Assembly (NCBI GenBank): GCA_003427395.1
Contig: BFEA01001132.1
Coordinates: 3,786 to 67,785 of the forward strand
Length of the DNA: 64,000 bases
Direction: 5' to 3'
Source: Chara braunii
Taxonomy: Eukaryota; Streptophyta; Charophyceae; Charales; Characeae
Positions 53,255-64,000 of the stretch are shown in pieces. Below the pieces are notes generated by a model, which saw only the letters and a program-made list of their open reading frames with translations, was not told the DNA's origin and made no database searches. The position numbers and the translations under genes are program-made. How positions within the stretch are numbered: position 1 is the first letter of the stretch; each line of letters starts with the position of its first letter.

Positions 53255-54495
53255 ATGTCCGGGTCGGCGACGTTTTATGAACAGCATAACGACTGTCGCG
53301 GCTATGGAATGCCCGGTTACTTCGAGCGATTGCGATTTGATGACGAAGGTAGGGCTACGTCGCATGCACCTCCATTCATGCCTCCTGACACAACTCCGAT
53401 GTACAACTTTTGACCTTTTGCGGACGGGTATCTTTCCCCGGCGTTGTCCGAGCATCATTCCCTCTCCGTAGTGTGGCTAGGGCGCAGCCCCCCCCCCATG
53501 ACGCACAAGCTCCTGCGACCTCCGGTCCTTCAAGCACGAGGGGACAAGCGATCAAGCGAAAGGCACATGCCGGTCGACAAGGTGCACCTCAGTCCCCGAC
53601 CGATGGTGGCGATACTGAGGACAACGGCGAAGGGGGGAAGCAAAAAAAGAAGCCGTGGTCTTTGGAGGAGCGCCTGACACTCACAAGATACATGCGAGAG
53701 GATGACGCTATGATGGCGGGGCCGCCGAACCAAGACAAAAACACCAACGACGATCGTTGAGGAATGATTGGGTGGTGAGGCAGATGAAGGAGGATGGGTA
53801 CCACCGATCGGCGGAGGACGTGCAAAAGAAATGGGCCGACTTGCAAAACAAGTACAGGGAGATTAACGACAAGTGCGGTGGGTTTGGCAAGCCGACATTT
53901 TGGGACATGCCGACCGAGAACAAGAAGAGGGAGGGTTTTTGAGGAAGAGTTATGGGACGAGATGGCGTGGGTGGAGGGGAAGAGGTCAACCATATGCAAC
54001 AACACGTTGGAGTCGTTCACGTTGCCTGGTGCAGATAGCGGGGGTTCGGAGAAGGGAACCTCCCCCGCCGCCCAGGTGGAAGATTCCAAAAGCAACAGAA
54101 AGTCCCGTCGGACAGACAAAAGGAAAACATGTGCGGACAAAGCGTGCAGCTCTTCGAGATCCGGTTCGTGGTTTTCCATGGAGGACTCCACACGCTGTCG
54201 AGCGCACGGTCCCCGCAAGAGAGAGGGGACCTTCCCGGCCACGTCACGCAGGATTCGCCAGGACTTCAGTCGTAGAGCGTTGCCGCTCCGGCCGAGTGCG
54301 TCAGCCATACCTCTCGTGAACCCCTACGACAGGATAGGGCCAATCGAGGTACAACTTACCTCCACCTGTGAGAACTGTCACCATCCCTTAGGTGGGCATA
54401 TCCCCACCGAGTTACCAGTCCACAGTACGAAAGCTTTTACATGCAAACGCAAAGGTGGACCAGCCGAGGGCGTTTGCTCGTACGTTGTAGCATAG
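53255..54495 (+). pseudogene. Myb/SANT-like (trihelix-type) DNA-binding protein, broken
   Basis: A likely start is ATG 53255 (MSGSATFYEQHNDCRGYG), interrupted by TGA 53411-53413. After a frame change, 53480-53720 gives a Pro/Ser- and Lys-rich linker and then PWSLEERLTLTRYMREDDA. A further frame change near 53755 gives LRNDWVVRQMKEDGYHRSA, VQKKWADLQNKYREINDKC and PTFWDMPTENKKREGF. The tryptophans in W-S-L-E-E, D-W-V and K-K-W-A are spaced as in the Myb/SANT-like domain of trihelix factors and of plant transposon-encoded proteins. A T-run at 53935-53939 shifts the frame again to EEELWDEMAWVEGKRSTI. The tail (to 54495) is Ser/Arg-rich. Whether it was a host factor or a transposon accessory protein cannot be told. 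No transposase lies next to it. Confidence 0.62.
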
Positions 54496-56512
54496 GGGGT
54501 ACGCGCGGTTCCACGCCTTTATCGGACCCGTACGCAAGCCGACGCACTTGGGTGTTGAAGTCCCAAGCGTGACTCGAAGTCGGTCGACTAGGACGCATCC
54601 TTCTAAGCACGCATTACACCACGCCGAAACAAAAAGTTAGATCACTCACACAAAACAAAACACTCTTAGTCCCTTCAGTATCCAACCCATAACCTTCTGA
54701 TACGGAAATCGGTTACGCATCGCGAGTGGGTCTTAATATAAAACCGCGTGGATGCAAGGCTTTCTCATATCGACTAACCATGCAAACACTCACAAGCAGT
54801 CGCAATGATGGCGTACTATGTAGTACCCATAATCGCGCAGTCCTCGATTTACTAGAGGGTCGTGTTCGACACTCAAGTGTCGACTGTCACGCGCCTTGAG
54901 GAGTTAATCTCGACGCTAAACAACCGCCAAGGCGGTTGAGAACCACACCCTCTTCTGCACCCTGTGGAGAGTGGGTGGTACAAAGGTTCCGACCTCTGGT
55001 GGCAATCCGCCATTATGGCTATGGAGACAAGCTTCATCATCCATGGTCTGAAGAGAAGTCAATGGGTTAAACTTTGACTTTGACGGCTGCCGCGGACATC
55101 AACGTCCAACTATGAAAATCAACAAGCAAAATTACCCAGCAAATAAATAAGCATCCCAATACCTGTATATTAAATAAGAACTCGAGATAAGATAAAGGAA
55201 GACAAATAAACCCATCAGGTATGCAGATCGCGCGACAAATGGTTGTCATTCTCATTGCCTCCAAAGTAAGACTCGTATACCAAGCTCCAAAATACCAACC
55301 TGCATAAAACACAAACACATACGAAAGTCATACTGCCATGCACCAATGTCGTCAACTTTACTGTTCCCTGTAACTCACACTATGCCTCACACGCTCAGAC
55401 CCCAACCATTGTCCAACTTTTTATAAAACCCATAAGTTCTTTATAATGACCATTAAAAGAAGTCTGATTAAAACCTTCAAAGAAACATATTAAATCTCAG
55501 GGCTAAGGCATCAAGCTGAGGTTCAGGTGTAAGTAAATTTGTGTCGTGAGTCGACGAGTCAGAAATCAACCAACCGACCCGTTATCAAAAGATAACAGAA
55601 GACGATTCTCGTAGGATCGGGCTGAACTAATAAGATCTTGAATCATAAACGGCCAAGAAGGACCTATTACAAGACACAGGCCAAATTCCAAATACTTGAA
55701 TTTTTAAGTGTCCTGAAAATAAATCCCCATATCACGTCTCACTTAGAATCCCACAAGACTAGATCTTAAAGCTCTCTCTCAAGTAGACCTAAGAAAATAA
55801 GAAATATTTTGGCAGCATTTCCCCTATACAGGGTGGATCGCCAAGACTTCTACCAGAATATAATATAACTCTTGAAAACTAAGAAAATTTCGACATCGCT
55901 TCCCGTAGGAAAAGTGTCTTTTCAAAATTTATACAAAGCTAAATATTAAACTCAGAAATAAACCTAACTTCACAAAGTCAAATTTTGTCTAGCTCCCTGA
56001 TTTAGTAAAACTTTGGGCAGAACTTCCCCTAGAAAGGTAGGCTTTTATAAACTCAGAGAAAAATTGAACTTTGAAAGTCAAAATTTGACTAACTCCTTGG
56101 TTTTGTAGACATTTCGGCAGCGCTTCCCGTAGGAAAAATAACTTTCCAAAATTAATACAGAGCCAAGTAAAACAAATGATCCCAGAAAATGCGAAAATTT
56201 GAACTAAGTAAAACTTAATTCAGAAAATGCAGGAATGAAACTAACTCCTATAGCTCCAGCACGTGACGATCACTAACAGACTACCCTACTATACAGAAAA
56301 CAGACATAGCCTAAACATAAGACAAGTCTTTGTCAACAAGCATGTCATGTCCACAACACATTCAGCCCAATTCAAAACAAAGGTTCATTCATCCAAAATT
56401 TTCATATTTTGTTTGTCCCGATTCACAAAGACATGAGTCTTGTATCTTATTTAGTTAGTCTTTAACTTTCCAAGTTGTTCTCAGTCAAACCCCATGCAAT
56501 CTGACTGACTTA
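54496..56512. repeat. Noncoding DNA with spaced TTTCGGCAGCGCTTCCC motifs
   Basis: From about 55790 to 56150 four diverged blocks contain TTTTGGCAGCATTTCCCC (55808), TTTCGACATCGCTTCCC (about 55889), TTGGGCAGAACTTCCCC (about 56012) and TTTCGGCAGCGCTTCCC (about 56111), each followed by TAGGAAA-like or TAGAAAGG-like words. The complement of the motif appears in the element B leader (ATGCTGCCGAAA, ATGATGCCGAAA). This suggests noncoding DNA of a related LTR element, here on the opposite strand. No coding domain is found. Confidence 0.5.
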
Positions 56513-56641
56513 GCAAGGCGACCGAATCGGTCAGAAGAACCTCATCTCCAACCCCAGTTCAATGTCTTAGGCAAACGAGCAAGGCGACCGGATCAGTTAG
56601 GAGGACCTCGTCTCCAACCCCAGTTCAATGTCTTAGGCAAA
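56513..56641 (+). repeat. 66-bp tandem repeat running into a gap
   Basis: GCAAGGCGACCG starts at 56513 and 56579. The two units share CCAACCCCAGTTCAATGTCT and differ at a few bases. The second unit ends exactly where the Ns begin. Confidence 0.93.
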
Positions 56642-57603
56642 NNNNNNNNNNNNNNNNNNNNNNNNNNNNNNNNNNNNNNNNNNNNNNNNNNNNNNNNNNN
56701 NNNNNNNNNNNNNNNNNNNNNNNNNNNNNNNNNNNNNNNNNNNNNNNNNNNNNNNNNNNNNNNNNNNNNNNNNNNNNNNNNNNNNNNNNNNNNNNNNNNN
56801 NNNNNNNNNNNNNNNNNNNNNNNNNNNNNNNNNNNNNNNNNNNNNNNNNNNNNNNNNNNNNNNNNNNNNNNNNNNNNNNNNNNNNNNNNNNNNNNNNNNN
56901 NNNNNNNNNNNNNNNNNNNNNNNNNNNNNNNNNNNNNNNNNNNNNNNNNNNNNNNNNNNNNNNNNNNNNNNNNNNNNNNNNNNNNNNNNNNNNNNNNNNN
57001 NNNNNNNNNNNNNNNNNNNNNNNNNNNNNNNNNNNNNNNNNNNNNNNNNNNNNNNNNNNNNNNNNNNNNNNNNNNNNNNNNNNNNNNNNNNNNNNNNNNN
57101 NNNNNNNNNNNNNNNNNNNNNNNNNNNNNNNNNNNNNNNNNNNNNNNNNNNNNNNNNNNNNNNNNNNNNNNNNNNNNNNNNNNNNNNNNNNNNNNNNNNN
57201 NNNNNNNNNNNNNNNNNNNNNNNNNNNNNNNNNNNNNNNNNNNNNNNNNNNNNNNNNNNNNNNNNNNNNNNNNNNNNNNNNNNNNNNNNNNNNNNNNNNN
57301 NNNNNNNNNNNNNNNNNNNNNNNNNNNNNNNNNNNNNNNNNNNNNNNNNNNNNNNNNNNNNNNNNNNNNNNNNNNNNNNNNNNNNNNNNNNNNNNNNNNN
57401 NNNNNNNNNNNNNNNNNNNNNNNNNNNNNNNNNNNNNNNNNNNNNNNNNNNNNNNNNNNNNNNNNNNNNNNNNNNNNNNNNNNNNNNNNNNNNNNNNNNN
57501 NNNNNNNNNNNNNNNNNNNNNNNNNNNNNNNNNNNNNNNNNNNNNNNNNNNNNNNNNNNNNNNNNNNNNNNNNNNNNNNNNNNNNNNNNNNNNNNNNNNN
57601 NNN
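56642..57603. other. Assembly gap (962 Ns)
   Basis: Undetermined bases, next to a tandem repeat on the left and A/T homopolymers on the right. Apparent long frames across it are meaningless. Confidence 0.99.
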
Positions 57604-58380
57604 CGTGATGGCATTGAAAAAAAAAAAAATAAATCGAAATGACCTACAAAATTGCAAATGAAAATGCTTATTTTGGCTGGTTGATTTTTTTTTTATTTTT
57701 AATTAAAAAAAAATTATTCGGGAAAAAAACAATTTGAAAAAATTATAGGGAGTTACCCTTCGATGTCCCCCACCCTCCTATAAAAAAAAAAATACCCCCT
57801 TAGCCAAAAAAAAAAAAAAAAAAACCGCTCTCCGTGAACTCCGTGAACTCCCGTATTGTGAACGGGGTGAACTCCATGACCGGTCTCCGTCCACGGCCCC
57901 CGTGAACGATGACCGGTGGTACGACACTGATTGGCACGGATTACGGGTTTCAATTCCGCCTACTGCCTTCCTCTCTGAACCAAAAGACTAGAATGAGAGT
58001 GAGAAGGGCAGAAGGAGAGATATTCAAACACTCAAATACGAGAGGGATGCGCTCAGACTCGCGTGAGAGGGCCTTGAAATCTTGACGCGCCTGAGGGCCC
58101 CGCAATGATGGCCAAAGTCACAGCAAAACGGTCGAACTCGAAGTCAAAATGTAGAGCATTCGCACCCTGACAGTCCTCCAAGTCGCAATAGCATCCCCTA
58201 CGTGGAGCTAGATCACTTCCCAAAGCTGCAACGCCGCCACTTTTGGTCAAACTGCAGTTTATGCAGCCTACGATGGTTGCGTTCAAGTAGACTACACCGC
58301 CACCTCAGCAGCAACCAGCACTAAACTCAATACCGCTTTAGAGCCACGCTTCCTCCGATCAGCAGTACTCATACCCAAGC
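57604..58380. other. A/T-rich then noncoding DNA
   Basis: 57610-57830 is A/T-rich with several A-runs. 57838-57910 repeats GTGAACTCC and GACCGG words. No gene is supported. Confidence 0.5.
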
Positions 58381-58980
58381 ATGGCTTCAATCAGCACCTT
58401 CAATTCCCTTCATCGCAACAACAGTGTGTCGGGCCGCCCAGCAACACTCAACCGCCCAACAGCAGCATCACGTCAGGCTCACGGACGGAAACAACAGCAA
58501 CGACTGTGTCTTATGAGGAAGACCGTCATTGAAGGCTCTGCAGTTCGACAGACTTTCAGTTCATCCTGCGTGGTCAGCTTGCCAGGTAAGTTCTCTCTCC
58601 GCAAGCCAGTTCTTGCAACAAGGTGCGAGCCGACGACACAATACCTCACAGCCTGCCGCATCCGCTCACTCGATTGGCTGCAAACAGCACCAGTGTACCG
58701 CAGCAGTGCCAACACTCAATCCAACTGCCACAGCGCTGTACTCAAAGGTGCACAACGCGATCATTACGAAGAATGCGAGCACAAGGATCATGCCCACCTG
58801 GGCAGCAGCTCAACAATCAGCAGATTGGTGGCTCAACAGCAGCGATACAACATGGGTCCGGATCCGAAGTCCACGACATCAACTCGTCGGCAGGCAATAG
58901 CCCACCTGGTAGTCACCTGGCTAACGGAGGCGGCAACAACAACTAGAAGCACAGTAGCAATGCAGAAAACACAGAAGTAG
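58381..58980 (+). CDS. Hypothetical 199-codon open frame, no known domain
   Basis: The longest uninterrupted frame in this part, Ser/Thr/Gln-rich with KQQQR and AVRQTFSSS stretches. It has no signal peptide, membrane segment or motif I know. Two other plus-strand frames overlap it, and 58620-58695 (AGCCTGCCGCATCCGCTCAC, then CGATTGGCTGCAAACAGC) is repeated in diverged form at 59665-59715. The composition may simply reflect CAG/CAA-rich repeat DNA with few stops. I do not assign a function and doubt that it is a gene. Confidence 0.2.
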   Translation: MASISTFNSLHRNNSVSGRPATLNRPTAASRQAHGRKQQQRLCLMRKTVIEGSAVRQTFSSSCVVSLPGKFSLRKPVLATRCEPTTQYLTACRIRSLDWLQTAPVYRSSANTQSNCHSAVLKGAQRDHYEECEHKDHAHLGSSSTISRLVAQQQRYNMGPDPKSTTSTRRQAIAHLVVTWLTEAATTTRSTVAMQKTQK

Positions 58981-59779
58981 CCAAAAACTCCGTGTAACAC
59001 CAATTCTCCTTTACCACAATAACCGGAAGCTACCAGTCACGTTTGTCTGAAAGCGCCGTTTCCCGCAACGGCGCTTGAGCCACAACGGTGTCAAGCCCCA
59101 AAATCAACAGTAGTAGTTATTTGTTGTTAAAGATAGAAACAACACCTCCCGGGGCATAGCAGCAGAGGAAGCTGCTCCAAATCCCCAACCTGTTCACCAA
59201 TCGCAATACCTTAAATCCACAGCAAACAGTTCGCTCTAGCAGCCCAAAAATAACAACAATGTTGGATTGAGAATGCACAGTAGTAAGTCTCGGAAAGCAG
59301 CAACAGCAACTGCTGTCCTACGGCTTGACAACCAAGGCCAACACCATGGCCCACGAGGCAGCTAGTAGCAGCCTTCTGCGCTGTCACAAAGACAAAAGTC
59401 AACAACCGCTCAGATAGGCACACATTCCATGAGTAAAACTCATAAATCCGCTGTGTGTCTCAATCTGTGTTTTCCTCTGCCCTTCTCCTTTTCCTTTATT
59501 GCCGCTCCTATTGCATGACCGCTCCTGGCCATCCGGACGGTCAGGTTCATGAACATGTTGAAGATCATAATCCTCACAAAAAGCAGCCACGCTCCTAGGA
59601 CTACAGGTGAACTCCCCCTTCAAAGGTCAGTTCCAACGGCATGGTGCAAACATACCACGCAATCTGACTCAGCCTGCCACCTCCGTTCACTCGATTGGTT
59701 GCAAACAGCTGCAACTAGCCCGGTCCCGCTCGATTGGCTGCAGACAGTCTTCTCCCGCTCGATTGGCTGCGGACAACCT

Positions 59780-59813
<34 letters not shown>

Positions 59814-60440
59814 CTTATGGGCATACGCGCATGCTCACTGTTCTTAGCAAGGCATGCACCTGGCCGTTATTATGGCCAGGATTAGGACTGCGAGGCAAAA
59901 TGTGCTCTATACCACCGGCGGAGCAGCTGCGGGTGGAACGCAGGTTTCAGACCAAAAGGCAAGGATACTGCGACGTGCAAGGGCAACGACCATCGGAGTC
60001 ACACGAGCTACGGGACGAAAGTGGACGCCATGAGTAGCGCAACCTGCAGACAATGGTCAGGCAGAATGATGACAGCCATGATAGTGGATCGCAGCCGCCC
60101 CACTTTTCTACTTGCTAAACGTGCCATATGAGAATGGACCTTCAACTGGTACATGGGAAAATACCATGCACCAGCACGTCTGTTGGCAACGCAGCCCGAC
60201 TTTCAGCTCCCCTGCAAGGTACGTGCTCGTCATTTCCCTATGTCCATATGCACTCGATTTAACTTGCAAGCTCACTCTTCCGCTCGCGCATGAATCTGCA
60301 TGCTCCTCCCTTTCTCTTCGTTTCCTCTTTGCTCAACTCATTCTCCCTCCTACTCGCGCCCATTACCACCCCTACCTTTCAACTCCCCTCATACCTCTGT
60401 AATCGTGAATGTATCCTCCGCTCGAACACAAAATTGTACA
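58981..60440. repeat. Noncoding with a diverged duplication and (CT)n
   Basis: 59665-59780 contains three CGATTGGCTGC/CGATTGGTTGC units about 27-45 bp apart, then (CT)n at 59782-59809. The first is paralogous to 58650-58690. Otherwise no feature is seen. Confidence 0.55.
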
Positions 60441-60465
60441 GTGCTGCTCAGCCATACCCGCAGCA

Positions 60466-60715
60466 GCATCAAGATGAACCTTCAGCTGCCAGCTGGAATA
60501 CGGAAGTGTGTACTATTGCTCCGCCATTCACCCGGCAAGATCGGGATGAATCTTCAGCTCGAACACGGAAGTGTGCACTATTGCTCCGCCATTCACCCGA
60601 CAAGATCGGGATGAATCTTCAATTGGAACACCGAGGTGTGCACTGTTGCTCCGCCACACACGTGGCAAGATCAGGATGAATCTTCAACTGGAACACGGTG
60701 GAGTCATCACTCATG
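60466..60715 (+). repeat. 65-bp minisatellite, about 3.8 copies
   Basis: GATC(G/A)GGATGAATCTTCA starts at 60539, 60604 and 60669, exactly 65 bp apart, with an earlier diverged unit at about 60467. Each unit ends in a GCTCCGCCA(T/C)(T/A)CAC stretch. 65 is not divisible by three, so the repeat is not coding. Confidence 0.95.
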
Positions 60716-60849
60716 ACTCGTCCTTGCTGCTTCTTGCTTGCCTGCGTGGCCACATCAGCTTCATGTCCTTGCTCCATCCATGCTCACTGCTCGATCCGTG
60801 CTTCCACATCGTAAGCCCCGTTAAAAGGGCCTTTTTTCGATTCAGCCCC

Positions 60850-61946
60850 TGTTGGACAAATTCAGCATAATGGGGTCACTCGCCCAGAGCCCCAACTCGT
60901 GAAAGCAGATCAAAGGACATGCTCTCTGGGTCAAAAGTCACATCCGAACTAAGTAAAAGTCAATGTCAAAGGTCACAATTGTGCCCCTGGACGAACAGTT
61001 GCATATGGGAGTCACCTCTGTTCATCCAGGGGATGTGCAAGTCATGTCTGGTCATACAAGAGATGTGTCTGTACGTGCAGTATGCGTGCCTGTTCGTGTA
61101 GAATGTATGTCTGTTCGAGCAGTAGATGTGTCTGTCCAAAGGAAGTCAAAGGGATAAAGTCCCAGTCACAAATTAAATCAGAAGGAGGGTCTAGATGCAA
61201 GCCCCAGGTCCGAAATTCAGGCCTAAAGGCCGCAGCAGCAGCAGACCCTGGAGAAAAAGGTACTGGGACACACTCCACAGAGGCTGGAACTGGGGACAGG
61301 ACCCAAGACAGGCTGAATTCAGCCCTCGCAAGGGGAGGCCAGCACTATAAAGGACGAGGCAGCCTCCCCACCAGACAGATTCCCATTGGCATTGCTGCAT
61401 GGAAGTGTTGAGGCACTTGTGCGCTAGAATGTGGGGAGGGGCGCTGGCAGGAGAAGTTGCGCCAGAAGGGAGATGAGCTGGGCGCTGGCTGCAGGGAAGC
61501 CATAGACTCATAGTTGCACCAGCCTGAGTTAGTAGAAGTAGTGAGGTTAGTAGTAGGATATATCAGTGGGAGGCATTCATAGTAGATCCTCGCAGATAAG
61601 GAGTGTGCATGCATAGTGAGAAGAGAACCACTACAGAGATCTTGAGAGAGAATACAGGGAGAGAGAAGACAGGCTACGAAGTGGGATATGGTGAATACAT
61701 ACCTGTTTGCGCCATACTTGTGAGTGGAAGGGTGACGCTGGCTGAGCCAGGTCCTGTGACGATAACTGAGAGAAGAAGATTTGCAGTTTGTTGGCGTTGA
61801 ACTTTGAACTCAAGATACTCTTGTATAATAAGACTTTGATAATATGAGCTGCGTTTTCTGGTTCCTATCTCATCTCGACTTTGGCTTTGTATGAGCTATC
61901 CTATCTGTGTGATGACGAATGTGCATGGCAATTGAACACTCCAACA
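60850..61946 (+). repeat. 5' LTR of a third LTR retrotransposon (element C)
   Basis: Starts TGTTGGA and ends TCCAACA, a perfect short inverted repeat, giving a 1.1-kb LTR. It contains a TATA box (61346-61351) and a candidate polyadenylation region (GTATAATAAG, about 61821). The primer site begins at 61975, 28 bases beyond this end, which is farther than usual. The true end may therefore lie a little further on (for example at TTCCTTGCA, about 61970). The 3' LTR is outside the window. Confidence 0.72.
61346..61351 (+). promoter_or_regulatory. TATA box of the element C LTR promoter
   Basis: CACTATAAAGGACGAGGCAG is a clean TATAAA in a GC-rich context. RNA would start about 30 bases downstream (near 61380), defining the U3/R border. 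Confidence 0.7.
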
Positions 61947-61974
61947 ATTGTGAACAGTCAGGTTCCTTGCAAAT

Positions 61975-61986
61975 TGGTATTGGAGC
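61975..61986 (+). promoter_or_regulatory. Primer binding site of element C (tRNA-iMet type)
   Basis: TGGTATTGGAGC differs from the element B site (TGGTATCGGAGC) by one base and from the common plant form by two. Confidence 0.8.
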
Positions 61987-62788
61987 GTGACTCGTTGCAC
62001 TCACTGATTCACTGGCATGAGTAAGGCCGGTGAGGGAGACATGTTGGCTTGAAAATGTTGGCTATGGTGATGGTGTAAAGAGAGAGGTGGATTGGGATAG
62101 GGGAGAGAGGTAGGCCGAAGAGGAACGGGCTAAGGAGAAGTACTTACCTCGCGTGGAGCTTTGGAGTGCGGAGCGACGAGGATTCTTCATCAACGGCAGC
62201 TGCAAAGGAGAGAAGAATTCCTCATTCCCTTACCTGGTTGCGTGTGTGTGTATGATACCTCTACCTCTCCTCTCTGGTGGTCACTGTTGCTGTTGTCAGG
62301 TCGAGTCACCTGGTGTACAGTCTAGGATCGAAGGGTCTGGTCACGTCAGTTGCAAACAAGGTATAAGGAACAATCAACTGACAGAGAGAAGTTGTGATCG
62401 AAGTATTGACCCAGCAACTGACATAGTAAACACTCCGGTTTCTCCCTGCGCATGAGGACAAACAAACAGGGTTAGTAAAGAAGATAAAAGAAAAAGAAAA
62501 ACATTCACAACTAGACAATAGTTAAAACAAACGAGGTGGACTTTCGACTAAGATCAAGTGAACTATCTATTCTGATCAGTTCAATATCTGAAGTTGAAGA
62601 CCGACAGCAACAGAAAAAAGTCTTATTGAATATTAAAAGTTTTTGAAAGTTATGAAATTCGTTATTGTTAAAACAGTGGCATCCGGAAGTTGTAAAAAAA
62701 AAAATAAAACAGAACATATCCCATCCACGTGTCAGACAAGTAGGCTAGGAGGGGAGTTCTTACCTCGTGGGACAGTGGAGGGATACCT
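61987..62788 (+). other. Leader of element C
   Basis: About 800 bp between primer site and Gag. A 100-codon open frame at 62153-62455 has no domain and I leave it uncalled. A-rich runs occur at about 62693-62709. Confidence 0.6.
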
Positions 62789-64000
62789 GTGTTGCACCCC
62801 ATCATGGACGACTACCCCATGCAAAGGCTGCTGACCCTCTCTGTTCTGATGGGTCCCTTGTTCCGAGTTTTCTTTTCCCTGGGCTTCAGGAGAGTATGCA
62901 CCTCCCGTATGATGTTGAGATCAGGAGGTACAAAGCCAGGGTTTACACCTGCAGAGCAGGCTGAAGTGGATCGTCATCAGGCAGAAAAGAAAAAAGAAAA
63001 GGAAGAAAATAAAAGACAGAAAGAGGAAGAAATAAAGAGGAAAATGCAAATGGAAGAAGAAAGAATGAGGAAAGAAATGAAAGAGAAATTAGAGAAAGAG
63101 TTGAAAGAAGAATTGCAGACCATAGAAGAAGATGAACCTAACGAGGATAGACTCATCAGGCGGCGGGCGCAAAGAGGTGAGACAAACCAGACAACTAGTG
63201 AACTTGATGTCAAACCGCTGGACTGGTACGACCAGTATGCATATTCCAGCGATAGGCTTGAGGAAACAGAGGAAGATTGGGACGTGTTCATTGCAAGACT
63301 GACAACTATTAAAGACCAAAAGGAAAGGGACCTTATGCTTGAGGAAAAACGCCCAGAGCTGCATAATAAAATGTTAGCAACAAAGCGACAAGCACTTGAT
63401 GAGAGGAAAAGGTTGCAATCAGAGGGTGCAAGGTTGCAAAGAGAGTTGCAAGCACAAAAAGATAAACATGCGACAACCGAAAAAAAACTTGTCCTTCTGA
63501 TATAAACGGTCCTACATACCAAACAAGAGGTAGTTGCAATGAACCGAACTTTGCAAAAGGTAGAAACGCACCAATACGAGTTTGAAGGAGTTTGGAACAC
63601 CTTCCTGCAGAAGTCCGTCAAAGATGTGGACCTGCACATTCAATCGTATATTCTAAAGTTGGATAACCATATCACACAAACCTTTACGTCTGCCGTAATT
63701 GATAAGATCATCCGAGGTAGCAGCGCAGGAGGCGGAGAAGGTGGTGATGGAGACGGAGATGGAGGAGATGGAGACAGAAAAGGAAAGGGGGTGCTGCGAG
63801 ACGATAAAGACACTGACGTAAGAAAAATAAAGGTTAAAGTGCCGTGGACTTACACTGGCAAGAAAGAGGAGAGCGTCCTTCATTGGATTGCGGTCGTAGA
63901 ATCCTACGTATACAGTCAACGCATACCTTATTGGGATAGAGTTCTGATGGCTACTTCGTGCATGACCGACGATGCGATGAGCTTCAGCATCTCGTTGCAA
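62789..64000 (+). pseudogene. Gag of element C, single in-frame stop, continues past the window
   Basis: Capsid precursor. The frame opens at ATG 62789. The better start may be ATG 62909 or 62912 (MLRSGGTKPGFTPAEQ), which matches the usual beginning of such proteins. Residues about 60-120 form a long Lys/Glu coiled coil (KKKEKEENKRQKEEEIKRK), and a second helical region lies at about 190-235. TAA at 63503-63505 interrupts it, and the same frame then continues open to base 64000 through TFLQKSVKDVDLHIQSYIL, a Gly/Asp-rich spacer (63726-63775) and a capsid-like end (VPWTYTGKKEESVLHWIAVV). One base change from a Gln codon (CAA) would explain the stop. Pol is not in the window, so Ty1/copia versus Ty3/gypsy is unresolved. 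Confidence 0.85.

Noticed and set aside
54500-54640. 5S rRNA-like segment (GGGTGTTGAAGTCCCAAGCGTG)
   Set aside because: Only short resemblance; the internal control region and ends of plant 5S RNA are absent.

Overview
The window is repeat-dominated nuclear DNA of a eukaryote, almost certainly a green-lineage organism. I infer a streptophyte alga such as Chara, for four reasons: chromodomain Ty3/gypsy elements with tRNA-iMet-type primer sites, a Penelope-like element of the permuted 'GIY-YIG first' kind reported from green algae, a nuclear insert that reads as streptophyte mitochondrial rps2, and a lysine/glutamate-rich LTR-element Gag starting with an MLRSG-type leader. The species is inference; no ribosomal or host housekeeping gene is present. 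I found no intact host gene. Nearly every recognisable coding stretch is a broken transposable element.

Layout. 0.5-12.2 kb is a nested stack. An old Ty3/gypsy element (A) is split inside its integrase by a nearly full-length chromodomain Ty3/gypsy element (B, 1422-11555) with 309-bp LTRs and a 5-bp target duplication. A 157-bp TTAA-flanked MITE then sits a few codons downstream in the same integrase. 12.7-14.5 kb holds small duplications and an 81-bp satellite whose units keep a 27-codon frame and switch strand twice. 17.2-22.5 kb is a decayed Penelope-like element: basic coiled-coil region, GIY-YIG, then reverse transcriptase, between about 310-bp direct repeats. 22.5-29.6 kb is diverged repetitive DNA without genes.

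29.8-38.1 kb contains a hAT transposase pseudogene (minus strand) interrupted by about 210 bp of mitochondrial rps2-like DNA, a GATC-rich pentamer satellite, a tRNA-derived SINE, microsatellites and a 725-base gap. 38.5-45.4 kb has GTTCGG-rich repeat DNA, a simple-sequence island and a minus-strand pseudogene of the DUF7869 type (probable transposase). 47.1-47.9 kb contains a back-to-back pair of Tn5 mosaic ends, the Nextera mate-pair junction, so this stretch is an assembly artefact. 51.0-52.0 kb is a roughly 1-kb foldback. 53.3-54.5 kb is a broken gene with a Myb/SANT-like domain. 54.5-60.7 kb is noncoding repeats with a 962-base gap. 60.85 kb to the window end is the 5' part of another LTR retrotransposon: LTR with TATA box, primer site, leader and a Gag frame with one in-frame stop.

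The genes do not form a pathway. They are independent mobile elements at different stages of decay. Frame breaks often fall at homopolymer runs, and the gap and N positions plus the adapter junction mean some breaks could be assembly error.
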